Assembly: GCA_005223375.1 (NCBI GenBank)
Contig: RXOD01004606.1
Coordinates: forward strand, 1-20,012
Source: Amoebophrya sp. AT5.2
Taxonomy: Eukaryota > Sar > Dinophyceae > Syndiniales > Amoebophryaceae
DNA length: 20,012 nucleotides
Direction of reading: 5' to 3'
The notes beneath the pieces were generated by a model. The model worked only from the letters and a program-made list of their open reading frames with translations. It did no database searches and had not been told where the DNA came from. Of this stretch, positions 8,401 through 14,016 are shown one piece after another. A program made the translations under genes and the position numbers. Positions within the stretch are counted from its first letter, which is position 1. Every line of letters starts with the position of its first letter.

Positions 8401-10755
8401 CAGAAATTTACACACACTCCGGCAGTTTTCGTGCACCGTCGAGCAGAACTTCTCCAGGCTGAGCTCCACCGTGGCGAGCAGGTTTTCCAGCTGTTCCCGC
8501 CGTCCCCGCTCCTCCTGCAACTCGTACTGCCACTGGATCGTGGTCTTGAAGGGCGCGAGCTTGTAGCTGTCGCGGTTCGCGGCGTTTGTGGTGATCTGGA
8601 TCGCCTCATTGTTCTTCCGGTGCGCCAACGAATACCCAGGCGCCAGGTCCGGGATGAACGCGTTCGCGAGCGAGGCCGCGGGCAGCGAAGCCGGCATCGC
8701 AAGCCCGAAGGTGGGCAGCTGTTCTTGTTGTGCCTGTAGTTGTTGCGCCGATTCCATCGAATTCGCGCCCCCGGTGAGGTTTACGTAGTAGTTCACGTTG
8801 TCGCTCCAGAGCGCCAGGTTTTCCGCCGTCGGCTCCAGCCGCTCCGCGTCCAACTTGATTTTTTCCTGCTGTAACGCCAGGTACTTTTCTGTATTCCCCC
8901 GCAGCCCCTCCACGGTAGGTTCCATTTTCACCCGCGCCTCTACGAACTGCTGCTTCAGGAACTCCACGTACTTCTCGCAGAACAGCAGCTTTTCCCGCGT
9001 CTCGTCCAGCGTGGTCGAGTTGGTCTTCCGCTCCTGGTCCAGCACTTGGTAGGCCTGGGCGCGGTCGCTCTCGGTCTCCGTCAGCAGCAGCTTCCGCTTC
9101 TTCTCGTAGAGCAGGAGTTGAAACATCTGCTTCCAAGTGTGCCACCTTTCGAAGTTAAGCGCGAACGTCCTCGTATCGTAGTAGAAGTCCGACAACTCCT
9201 TGAAGTCACTCAAAAGCCCAATCATCAGCTCGTCCAGCGCGGTGCGTACGTCGGGCATCTGCTCGAGGTGCAACAGCAGCGTCGCGCTCTTCGCCGAGAG
9301 CCCCTTCGCTTTATTTGGCGGCGGTCTTGGGGGGGCCGCCCGCTGCTGGTCGGCAGAATCATCCGGCGGAGCGATGTCCCCGGCACCGACAACAACGGTG
9401 CCGGTGGGGGGAGTACTAAACGCCTGCTGCGTGGCCGACTCCTCCTGCGCGGCGTCCTGCGCGGCCGCGCGCAGTGCCGCCAGCACGAGCGGGAAGGCGC
9501 GGAGCTGTCGGGTAGAACCGCCAACTTCGTGTTCGTCCGCCCCGTCCTCCACCGACGATTTCGAGGCTAGCACCGGCAACAGCTCGACCAGGGGGGCCAG
9601 GCGGTAGTCGCGCTTTTGCGGCATGGTTGGCTTCGTGGGCTCGCCGTCGTTCGTCGTTTCCAGTTCCGTCGTTGCCGCCAACACCTTCCGCGAATCGACG
9701 GACGCCCGACGGACGCCGTCCTGCACCGCGAGCCACGTCCACCGCAGGTCGTCTGGTGCTGCAATACTTGCATTCGCTGCTGCGGCCGCACCAGGAGACT
9801 TGGCCTTTGCCGGCACAGCGTGCATTACCGCGATCGCCTGGGCTTTTCCACCGCCTTGTTCGGCGTTGGTGCCCTGTGGCTTCATTTTCGCGCCTGCTGC
9901 CAGCAGCTGCTGCAACATCTCCTCCTCGGTTGTCGCAGCAGCAGGCGCATCGGCGGTGGAAGACTTCAGCGCCCGCACCACCTTCGGCTTCTTGGCCTGC
10001 TTGGGCACGGCCTGCTCGGAGGTGGAGGCGGGCGTTTTCCAAGGGTTCTCGACGATCGGGGGGCTCTCCGCCTCCTCGCCGTGCATCGGCTTCCACTGGT
10101 CCCAGAGTTTCACCGGCCCGTCCAACTGCAGCCGTGGGTCGTCCGCCTCACTACTCTTCTTTACCTCCTCCGCGGGTAACTTAGAAGTACTGTGGGCTTT
10201 CTTCTTCACCGCGGTGTTGGGTTTCTTCGGCTTATTGCCCTCCGCCGCTTCGGCCGTGGACGTGATGAGGTTTGCGAGGGGCTTCTTCTTCAGGCCCTTG
10301 CGGTTCGGCGAGGAGGCCGAGGCTGCGGCCTTCGCCGATCCCACCTCGCGATCGTCGGATTTCGACCTCGTCTTCTTCTTCGGTGGAAGCGAAGAAGGCG
10401 AGGATGTGTCTGCCGCCTCATCGGCGCCGCTCGTCGGCGATTGGCTGCGCGAAGAGGCAGTGTTCGCTCCCTCCTTCTTCGCTTTCTTCTTCGACCGCGC
10501 TCCTGCAGAGGCTGAACGCGCCGACGTTTTCATTTTGGCCGCAATCGACTTGTGGGCGCGCGCGTGCAGTTTCTCCCGGTGGTGCGGATCTTTCGTGTGC
10601 TCCGTGTGGTGCTGGTGTAGTGTCACCTCCGCGGTCGCCTGAAGCTCCGCGAACCTCTGCGCATGCTCCTCCTTCTCCAGCTGCTTCAAATCCGCCGCCG
10701 TGACCGTTTGTGCGCCGGTGTCGGGCCGAAGAAGGTTGCAGGCAGTAGTCAGCAT
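2425..10755 (-). CDS. Giant repeat-rich protein with coiled coils, a C2 domain and EF-hand-like C-terminus
   Basis: This is one uninterrupted frame of about 2,776 codons from the ATG at 10755 to the TGA at 2425. Residues about 65-235 are Lys/Ser-rich with nuclear-localisation-like clusters (KKKAKK, PPKKKTRSK). About 480-545 look like a folded helical segment, followed by coiled coils at about 547-665 and 740-790. The middle (about 1000-2200) is Ala/Glu/Ser-rich with short repeats. A C2 domain, normally a membrane- or lipid-binding fold, lies at about 2236-2355 (GEITVISASNLFQ, NTFVKVIFGD, NPDWKL, HFEVWNS, IGKCELRV). Its usual Asp ligands are largely missing: NT stands where DP is expected, and NSP in the third loop. 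Near the end KDDKIGLEEF (Ile2623) and a second ITLIEAIKWA segment look like degenerate EF-hands, followed by a basic/acidic tail. No signal peptide or membrane helix is evident. The frame is open 48 bases upstream of the ATG and reads helically (NDLLEQTRHLYE), so an upstream exon is possible. No known full-length family is recognised; scaffold or cytoskeletal roles are only inference. Confidence 0.75.
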   Translation of the reverse strand: MLTTACNLLRPDTGAQTVTAADLKQLEKEEHAQRFAELQATAEVTLHQHHTEHTKDPHHREKLHARAHKSIAAKMKTSARSASAGARSKKKAKKEGANTASSRSQSPTSGADEAADTSSPSSLPPKKKTRSKSDDREVGSAKAAASASSPNRKGLKKKPLANLITSTAEAAEGNKPKKPNTAVKKKAHSTSKLPAEEVKKSSEADDPRLQLDGPVKLWDQWKPMHGEEAESPPIVENPWKTPASTSEQAVPKQAKKPKVVRALKSSTADAPAAATTEEEMLQQLLAAGAKMKPQGTNAEQGGGKAQAIAVMHAVPAKAKSPGAAAAANASIAAPDDLRWTWLAVQDGVRRASVDSRKVLAATTELETTNDGEPTKPTMPQKRDYRLAPLVELLPVLASKSSVEDGADEHEVGGSTRQLRAFPLVLAALRAAAQDAAQEESATQQAFSTPPTGTVVVGAGDIAPPDDSADQQRAAPPRPPPNKAKGLSAKSATLLLHLEQMPDVRTALDELMIGLLSDFKELSDFYYDTRTFALNFERWHTWKQMFQLLLYEKKRKLLLTETESDRAQAYQVLDQERKTNSTTLDETREKLLFCEKYVEFLKQQFVEARVKMEPTVEGLRGNTEKYLALQQEKIKLDAERLEPTAENLALWSDNVNYYVNLTGGANSMESAQQLQAQQEQLPTFGLAMPASLPAASLANAFIPDLAPGYSLAHRKNNEAIQITTNAANRDSYKLAPFKTTIQWQYELQEERGRREQLENLLATVELSLEKFCSTVHENCRSVCKFLVRERVEVVKRAHWGWGLKQVERRMATADDLLKILLGQVDNGAALENSALEWEDGDREAAKLAELSTTRQGDILRRGGIRNAGRKGAGKQGAIRAGEDRFVEETTTSASEREEFEPAPLLSLPLQPVELLNHADLRMEGKHRRTKNNTASTANAPQTLLEQTQTLVDKLARVAQEQVDRSAAPTETMVRTGDALSNTMVTVDRVEASPVRQQQVVRASAANATANETELNTSRTSLGNSTARRLEGKIQRSGFLEGGGSFRGSKNNDGESWLKGASTKQSAIQFTEAGELALAPEQAGNRKKDDRKAKPSAIASEDKTTNRKAFVETVPLSAARNAVAAAAKSEVGVAEISQPTAAEVRTMNQLRDLECSQLPPGMQPEDGGMIGRDGVTGSGIAVLRPIQLDRVAENTKRHEEFNLHLTLDEETRDDPAVLTNGPPSCEEIKQMSELREKFEKNNLQSGENRMLAQKESRYLAQKPDFFVSDADFLRASAVKDENRIDIVHTESEHETAALILEEEKRQEKLLGKVDASGQIRSEAKLAEARYRASKLVEMRKSRQMEQQNFEVHGARSGGFVPSEMATPSILNEGRQRASTSSGRGSKTVITAGAAGAGSIIATGTTSLSKGFSAAIDPNANGNRQDVQYDYVYNAEEGQRQHADLYAATRQKSVTAAEVLAQAAAEAEQEKHENLFALGGASEVAAALANEEKGERKAMKALRESHATLESGSSASDGDADENKSKLTEGALLKSGQVTTSAEVLRASVAKGNVRGSASSQSQIVKSLHAAKSRASLKYDPGVRISLAGDVLLNADHETTFASSTRQSLQLRRSLQKKTSMGDVLENTPSDEVVVSGDLYHGEKDAFEDRSLGGKTGEKLQAQKLEYMRDIYATVAHGELKLDDSSTEMDTSTEKEQAGVTSGAPKDATSGASQDATSAPVRGPGAGAGEKGTKSEILEKGAKGSSEKGAKGSPEKGAAAKGPEKEAAAKVSETGAAAKGSEKEAAAKGSEKGGEEKAADRARDKLVESLTKKIRAALVSKCMDEAKKESVTIGVRSEGRVTSSGVQLSFSAAGNSTKNEQGSTSSSIAPAGAAVVLPTSGSLKTGGEIDDEQNPEAFVNMNTSKLAQAESRLFVAEQKRMTSKDVHIGDAAEALKPAEQGSPATPTAGKGLVKFVPPELIETTAAEQQQVVKDQKTPEASYPDFEKFRAFGADSAADAKSAVGAESPAPAAGTSEATTTKKKKKKAPTNVPKVVARQDTRGPTGDEQQIAEKVRAQIKDAEKVQRGPDLSDVAIAKRISKQLELERQSEASATQKQEAIRESAAMNAPFASSTATTTSLAAAAEEGRISIASAPVNANDDVNDNDDNSANSAAALNFSKGNPTTNRAAMSPTPAPLKLQVAATVGTTVAALKATPPPRPLLTPLQKFRAAAKMVGRSSEVLASVRKENVDGATALPDMGEITVISASNLFQESPSLPMNTFVKVIFGDTEKHTHVVPNTKNPDWKLTLVFPHPQCELVHFEVWNSPAFGQSDSHDHSDLHFMRQSIAGEKLIGKCELRVRKSPNGAFLRRARMAVLPLVTTTQSQEGGEQQQSESRGEITVDWERHKGVDSEFTDALHELCDNKTLQVSTLADYHSHLLQSPAGSSPDKTKPPKVNLYPNWVRFLHELPLAEEESEKRETLFKKLATYKDGASIAEAKKKAKASDVGSPSSSSENDPPPKITPRSDDSNSDDEEDLVLHRDAVANLPKMMDFKLELPSVEQTLFAAFDHAAEAHADEDEYHIRFDGFYALLFYLYDVCLLFFETKVKVVEKGGGGKTGEVSDESINSNALITHEMVIPNEKDDKIGLEEFRKLMPVFQNWGLPVDAEHVELYFADVRGNQTSEGTEAAKEQKEKTITLIEAIKWACEQGDDCLISRKTLVAAENPSLLEKAARKHRGRRGRHKNRRRQWDKNLKKWVNVPKGEGEADGDGEDSGEDEEAGGGAAVGAADAGKDKKQKA
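4041..4050 (-). other. Start of the C2 domain in the giant protein
   Basis: The first C2 strand begins at Met2236-Gly-Glu-Ile-Thr-Val here and the domain runs down to about base 3690. Beta-strand signatures appear in the family's order, but the calcium-ligand positions are substituted, so a calcium-independent C2 is more likely than a calcium sensor. The identification rests on motif reading, not on an alignment. Confidence 0.6.
4684..4709 (-). repeat. (AAG)n run coding for a polylysine tract
   Basis: A CTT/AAG trinucleotide run on the minus strand codes for six consecutive lysines in the giant protein, just after a Thr cluster. Such runs vary in length between isolates in many organisms. 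Here it may add to a basic patch about 210 residues before the C2 domain. Confidence 0.7.
4746..4795. repeat. Imperfect long inverted repeat in the giant gene
   Basis: ATTCGGCACCGACAGCAGAC (4746-4765) pairs with 4771-4795 (GTCTGCTG, a 5-base insertion CGCTG, then TCGGCGCCGAAT) with one mismatch and a five-base loop. It codes for part of FGADSAADAKSAVGAES in the giant protein. Confidence 0.8.
5388..5567 (-). repeat. Tandem 27-bp and 24-bp repeats coding for KGSEKEAAA-type units
   Basis: Four 27-bp units start at 5388, 5415, 5442 and 5469, followed by 24-bp units at 5496 and 5520 and a diverged unit at 5544. The coded protein is a run of nine-residue units (KGSEKEAAA) passing into eight-residue units (KGAKGSPE, KGAKGSSE). 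Units of the EAAAK kind favour straight alpha-helices with alternating charge. Only a few bases differ between the 27-bp units, so expansion looks recent relative to the rest of the gene. Confidence 0.9.
5611..5672 (-). repeat. Short 24-bp repeats coding for TSGAxxDA
   Basis: Two near-identical 24-bp units (GAAGTCGCATCCTGGGA... and GAAGTCGCATCCTTGGG...) and a partial third lie next to the KGSEKEAAA array inside the same frame. They code for TSGAPKDA and TSGASQDA, then TSAPV. Both arrays are in multiples of three bases, so the frame is kept. Confidence 0.75.
9380..9404. repeat. 9-bp inverted repeat with 7-base loop in the giant gene
   Basis: CCGGCACCG (9380-9388) and CGGTGCCGG (9396-9404) pair perfectly across ACAACAA. 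It codes within PPTGTVVVGAGD. Confidence 0.7.
9890..9948. repeat. 11-bp inverted repeat in the giant gene
   Basis: GCGCCTGCTGC (9890-9900) and GCAGCAGGCGC (9938-9948) are exact reverse complements, 37 bases apart. Part of the match is a GCN codon run for Ala, so chance is more likely here than for the other inverted repeats. Confidence 0.5.
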
Positions 10756-10835
10756 CTCGTACAAATGACGGGTCTGTTCCAGTAGATCATTCGAGGGTTG
10801 AGTTTAAGATTGGGCTTTCCGGATTAGGATTACAT

Positions 10836-10841
10836 TTTATT
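10836..10841 (-). terminator. Possible polyadenylation hexamer AATAAA after the 369-residue gene
   Basis: On the minus strand AATAAA lies about 105 bases beyond the TAG of the 369-residue gene (10945-10947), the distance expected of a polyadenylation signal. The neighbouring genes do not show the same hexamer, and some protist groups do not use it, so this may be chance in an AT-rich gap. Confidence 0.2.
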
Positions 10842-10944
10842 CTTCCAGATCGCAAAATCAAAATCGAAACCTACTCAGTCTGCCGCACACTAACTATGGC
10901 TGATTTCCTGATGCGGACAGGTTTCAGTCTTCGCCATCGACCAA

Positions 10945-12054
10945 CTATGGAAAATTAATATGGACCTTTTTCTCGAAGTCCTCGTTTCCGTTCTCTTTCG
11001 GTCCCACGGCCACCATGTAGCTGAGGTAGTCGTGTTGAAACGTTTGCATCACCACCAGCCCCTTCGCTATTTTTTCGCGCAGCCGCTCGTTTTCGCTCTG
11101 GAGGTTTCTGAGCAAATTCATCCACGCGGCCCCCTTTCCGTTCGCGCTCATCTCCATGCCCTCCTTTTGCCTCGCCAACACCTCTTGCTGCCACAGCGCC
11201 CGCTCCCGTTCGTGCTGTTTTTTTTGTAGTTCGAACTCCTGCCGCGCCCGGTTCAGCTTCATCTGCAGCTGCAGGGCCACCACGGATTCTAAATCTTCCA
11301 TAAATATATTCTCCTTGTCCCCGGCCTGCTCCAAGAGTAAGGTGTCCTTGTACAAATTCAGGCTCTGCCGCAGTTTCGTCGACTGGTGGATCTCGGTCAG
11401 ACGGGAGCCCGCCGGCCTGTCGGTTTGCCGGGTGGAGTCGCTGGGTTGCTCGGCGCGGTTGAGCGACTGCCGCGCGCGCCCGATTATGTGGGGCGGAAAT
11501 TTCACCGCGTCGAAATCGTCCAGCAAAGCGGCCATCGTGTTCCCATCGTCCTGTTGAGCTAAGCTCACCACATTCTCCAGCACATCTACGGAGCTAAGCT
11601 CCCCACTCGTCTCCCGGCCCTCGACCGTTTGTTGTAGTCCATCGTCTACTCGGGAGGAAAAGTACGGTTCAGAACCGCCGCGGCCTTGTGATCCCAACCC
11701 TCCTCCCACGCTGGACGAGACCACGCGCTGACTCGTTGAGGCTGACCTTTTTTGTACTCCGGCAGAAATTTCAGGTTTCACCCCAGAGAGCTGCGCCTGC
11801 AAGATCCCCTTGCGCAGGTCCGCGCCACCCACGATCGGAGGGCCGCCGAAGCGGTTGCGGGGCTGCTCGAGAACCCAGGTCTTGTGGTCGATACTCGGCA
11901 TGTGGAGGTAGTAGTCGGCCATTGATTGTTTCAAAGATTCGAACTCCTGCTCGGACATTTTCCCTAGCAGCTCGGCCGCCCGCGGCATCTCCTTCATCTG
12001 GAAAGTGGCAGCCCCGGCCTTCGCCGAGGCGTACTGGGAAAGGTGGGAACTCAT
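10945..12054 (-). CDS. 369-residue protein with C-terminal coiled coil, function unknown
   Basis: The frame begins at an ATG (12052-12054, context AACAGAAATGAG) and ends with TAG at 10945. Residues 20-60 form a mixed helical stretch ending in YYLHMPSIDHKTWVLEQPRNRF, which reads like a conserved short segment. About 95-155 are Ser/Gly-rich and probably disordered. About 222-260 is a second ordered part (SLNLYKDTLLLEQ, IFMEDLESVVALQLQ), passing into a charged coiled coil at about 260-335 (RARQEFELQKKQHERERALWQQE). The C-terminus is a short tail with VVMQTFQHDYLSYMVAVGP. No signal peptide, membrane helix or catalytic motif is visible. It sits between the giant gene and the Pro-rich repeat gene on the same strand, with a pyrimidine tract and AG just upstream of its ATG. 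I do not recognise a family; a structural or scaffold protein is a guess. Confidence 0.7.
   Translation of the reverse strand: MSSHLSQYASAKAGAATFQMKEMPRAAELLGKMSEQEFESLKQSMADYYLHMPSIDHKTWVLEQPRNRFGGPPIVGGADLRKGILQAQLSGVKPEISAGVQKRSASTSQRVVSSSVGGGLGSQGRGGSEPYFSSRVDDGLQQTVEGRETSGELSSVDVLENVVSLAQQDDGNTMAALLDDFDAVKFPPHIIGRARQSLNRAEQPSDSTRQTDRPAGSRLTEIHQSTKLRQSLNLYKDTLLLEQAGDKENIFMEDLESVVALQLQMKLNRARQEFELQKKQHERERALWQQEVLARQKEGMEMSANGKGAAWMNLLRNLQSENERLREKIAKGLVVMQTFQHDYLSYMVAVGPKENGNEDFEKKVHINFP
11555..11602. repeat. Two identical-core palindromes inside the 369-residue gene
   Basis: TGAGCTAAGCTCA (11555-11567) and GGAGCTAAGCTCC (11590-11602) share the 11-bp core GAGCTAAGCTC and are each perfect palindromes around a single central base, spaced 35 bp start to start. 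They lie in the coding frame and contribute to VSLAQQ and GELSSVD. Confidence 0.7.
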
Positions 12055-12062
12055 TTCTGTTT

Positions 12063-12092
12063 CTAGTTAAGGGAGGACGAAAAACTGAACGA
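12063..12092 (-). promoter_or_regulatory. Candidate splice acceptor (pyrimidine tract plus AG) before the 369-residue gene
   Basis: Reading the minus strand toward the ATG, a pyrimidine-rich run TTTTTCGTCCTCCCTT is followed by AACTAG, then only eight bases before the ATG at 12054. This is the form of a 3' splice site, for either a spliced leader or an upstream intron. No matching donor or exon was identified in the gap, which slightly favours trans-splicing. Confidence 0.3.
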
Positions 12093-12744
12093 ATATGCGA
12101 TCATCGAAGATTACCATCTTCGTCTCAGCTGTCTCACAATGACTTGTTACACCGTCGATAGTAAAGGGGTATACTCAAAGCAAATGGGTGTCATCCGATA
12201 GAAAACGACCTGGCCGAAATCAAGTAGGGGAATGATCACGCTAGCACGAAGCCACCACAGGAAGCCTTTATTTACGATTACGAGCACCTTTTTCCGTTCT
12301 ACCGATAAGAGAGACGGACGCACGACGACGGCAAGCAACTACGACGACTTCTTCACGATTGACGAAAGGTTGTTTACAGAAGACAGGTTTACACGAAATC
12401 TGTCAACAGACGGTAGACCCAATTTGGCACAGTGGTATACGGACGGTCGGATTCTTCGCGCAAACGGACAGACTCTTCGCACTAGAAACGAAGCTCTTAC
12501 AACTGTTTTCCTGTGTATTCTTCAAGAATGCGGATGCTCTTGTCTCCATTTAAACGTTTTTCCCTGCGAGAGGGCAGGTCTTTTTTTTCCTGTAAAAAAT
12601 TGTAAACTCTCACGCGCGCCGACATTCTTACATTCATATAAGAGAAAATCAATGCAGCAAATTTTTCGCATTAGAATCGACTCGAGCATCCGACTCGGAC
12701 GATCACGATAGCAAACTTAGGACCTCCAGGGCTCTACGCCTCTA
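12064..12744. other. Intergenic stretch between the 369-residue gene and the repeat gene
   Basis: About 680 bases, more AT-rich than the flanking genes. The longest open frame is on the plus strand (12232-12711, 159 codons, ATG start). Its third codon positions are not GC-rich, unlike every gene here, and its product resembles nothing I know, so I do not call it a gene. A 63-codon minus frame (12147-12338) overlaps it. The stretch probably holds the leader of the 369-residue gene and the 3' end of the repeat gene. Confidence 0.35.
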
Positions 12745-13662
12745 TCATTTCTTGGTTGGTTGAGGTTGCCTGCCACGGGTTATTACTACAGGTTCCTTTT
12801 TTACCTCTCCTGACGGTGGTCGGGTGCTCTTCTGCGTCGACGGAGCGCGTTTCTGCGTCGCTGGGGCGTTTGCCGGTCCTGGCGGTGGGGCGCTCTTCTG
12901 CGTCGCTGGCACGCTTACCGCTCCTGGCGGTGGGGCGCTCTTCTGCGCCGGTGGGGCGTTTTTCTGCGTCGCTGGCGGGCTTTTCTGCGTCGCTGGCACG
13001 CTTACCGCCCCTGGCGGTGCGCTCTGCTGCGCCGGTGGGGCGCTTTTCTCCGTCGGTGGGGCGCTTTGCTGCATCGCTGGGACGTTTGCCGGTCCTGGCG
13101 GTGGGGCGCTCTGCTGCGCCGGTGGGGCGCTTTTCTCCGTCGGTGGGGCGCTTTTCTGCATCGCTGGGGCGTTTGCCGGTCCTGCCGGGGGGACGCTTTC
13201 CCGCGTCGGTGAGGCGTTTGCCGGTCCTGCCGGGGGGACGGTTTCCCGCGTCGGTGAGGCGCTTTTCTCCGTCGCTGGACCGTTTGCCGCTGCTGACGAT
13301 GGGACGTTATTCTGCGTCAGTGGGGCGCTTGTCTGCGTAGCTGGGGCCTCTACCGGTCCGGACGGTGGGGCGTTTTTCTGCGTCGCTGGAGCCTGCGTCG
13401 CTGGAGCGTTGCTCTGCGGCAATTGGGCCTGCGCCGACGGAGCGTCTTTCGGTGGCAATGGGATTGGTTGGGGTTGCCTCGCAAGCCCTTTTATTACCGG
13501 TTGCTTTTTGAACTCTACTTCTGACGGTCGGCCGCTTTCCGATGGTGGAGCGTTGCTCTGCGGCAACGGGGCCTGCGACGTCCTCAATGCGGCGTTTTTC
13601 TGCGCCGGTGGAGGCTGCGGAAAGGCAGCGGCCGCGTTCTTCTGCGTCGACTGAAGGTTCAT
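12745..13662 (-). CDS. Pro/Ala-rich repeat protein built from SAPPxxK and SAPPPGPANAPAMQK units
   Basis: From the ATG at 13662 the protein has 305 residues. The frame is open to 13701, but only from a GTG, and a TAA lies just before that. Residues about 1-110 carry diverged units (QKNAP, QSNAPATQ). About 140-285 consist of heptads such as SAPPTEK, SAPPAQQ and NAPPAQK mixed with 15-residue units such as SAPPPGPANAPAMQK. Two copies of a Lys/Pro module flank the array: FKKQPVIKGLARQPQP at about 51-66 and VKKEPVVITRGRQPQP at about 287-302. No signal peptide, membrane segment or folded domain is evident, and the composition predicts an extended, disordered chain. The repeats look unlike the YSPTSPS heptad of RNA polymerase II despite the shared length. 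Function is unknown; a linker, matrix or binding-scaffold protein is possible. Coding status is supported by periodicity in multiples of three and the conserved flanking modules. Confidence 0.6.
   Translation of the reverse strand: MNLQSTQKNAAAAFPQPPPAQKNAALRTSQAPLPQSNAPPSESGRPSEVEFKKQPVIKGLARQPQPIPLPPKDAPSAQAQLPQSNAPATQAPATQKNAPPSGPVEAPATQTSAPLTQNNVPSSAAANGPATEKSASPTRETVPPAGPANASPTRESVPPAGPANAPAMQKSAPPTEKSAPPAQQSAPPPGPANVPAMQQSAPPTEKSAPPAQQSAPPGAVSVPATQKSPPATQKNAPPAQKSAPPPGAVSVPATQKSAPPPGPANAPATQKRAPSTQKSTRPPSGEVKKEPVVITRGRQPQPTKK
13021..13194 (-). repeat. 87-bp higher-order tandem duplication in the repeat gene
   Basis: The segment starting at 13021 (GCTCTGCTGCGCCGG...) recurs at 13108, exactly 87 bp on, with only scattered differences. 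The unit codes for two heptads plus one 15-residue unit (7+7+15 = 29 residues). A separate 45-bp tandem pair (GTTTGCCGGTCCTGCCGG...) follows at about 13170-13260. All lengths are multiples of three. Confidence 0.8.
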
Positions 13663-13700
13663 GAACGCGCTGGGCTTCTTTTTTCCCTCCACCACCCCCA

Positions 13701-13724
13701 CTTTTTAGAGAGAGAGAAGACGGA
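13701..13724 (-). promoter_or_regulatory. Candidate splice acceptor: CT-rich tract before the repeat gene
   Basis: On the minus strand TCCGTCTTCTCTCTCTCT is followed by AAAAAG, with the AG at 13701-13702, 38 bases before the ATG at 13662. The tract is almost pure pyrimidine. It resembles a 3' splice site for a trans-spliced leader or an upstream intron, as before the 369-residue gene. Confidence 0.3.
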
Positions 13725-14016
13725 GTACAAGTGCAACCCCCAAACCCAAAGTGAAGCCAGTCGCCGCTGGGCTATCCTAATCCTACAGATTCGCCCTAGA
13801 CACTCCAGCATCGGCCAATGCGTCCAATACCAGGTACCAGCCAAATCTTATCTATGTATACAAGCCCATCGGCACGACCCCCATGGGACAGTCCAAGCCC
13901 CATCGAACAGCAGCTATCGGCGACCAGCCACATCGGCCTCCCATCGCCCTTCAGACTCCTTTCTCGCACGACCTCGACCCGGAAATGGGTTTACTACTAT
14001 GTACTCTCGCCTTCGC
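13725..14016. other. Intergenic gap with repeated CATCGG-like motifs
   Basis: About 290 bases (355 from ATG to the next stop) with no gene. Between about 13808 and 13950 the plus strand contains a loose series of CATCGG, CATCGA and CATCGC words at irregular spacing, lying in what should be the 3' untranslated part of the next gene to the right. No hairpin terminator or polyadenylation hexamer stands out. Confidence 0.3.

Noticed and set aside
12232..12711. 159-codon plus-strand frame in the intergenic gap
   Set aside because: Codon third positions are not GC-rich like the real genes, it would be the only gene on that strand, and nothing in it is recognisable.
12824..13654. A 276-codon plus-strand frame antisense to the repeat gene
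   Set aside because: It is a by-product of GC-rich in-frame repeats on the other strand. The minus frame has meaningful flanking modules and a sensible start; the plus product is a monotonous Gly/Ala/Phe/Cys run.
12745..13662. Heptad repeats as an RNA polymerase II C-terminal domain
   Set aside because: The units are SAPPTEK-like with no Tyr and no SP phosphorylation pattern, and there is no polymerase sequence nearby.
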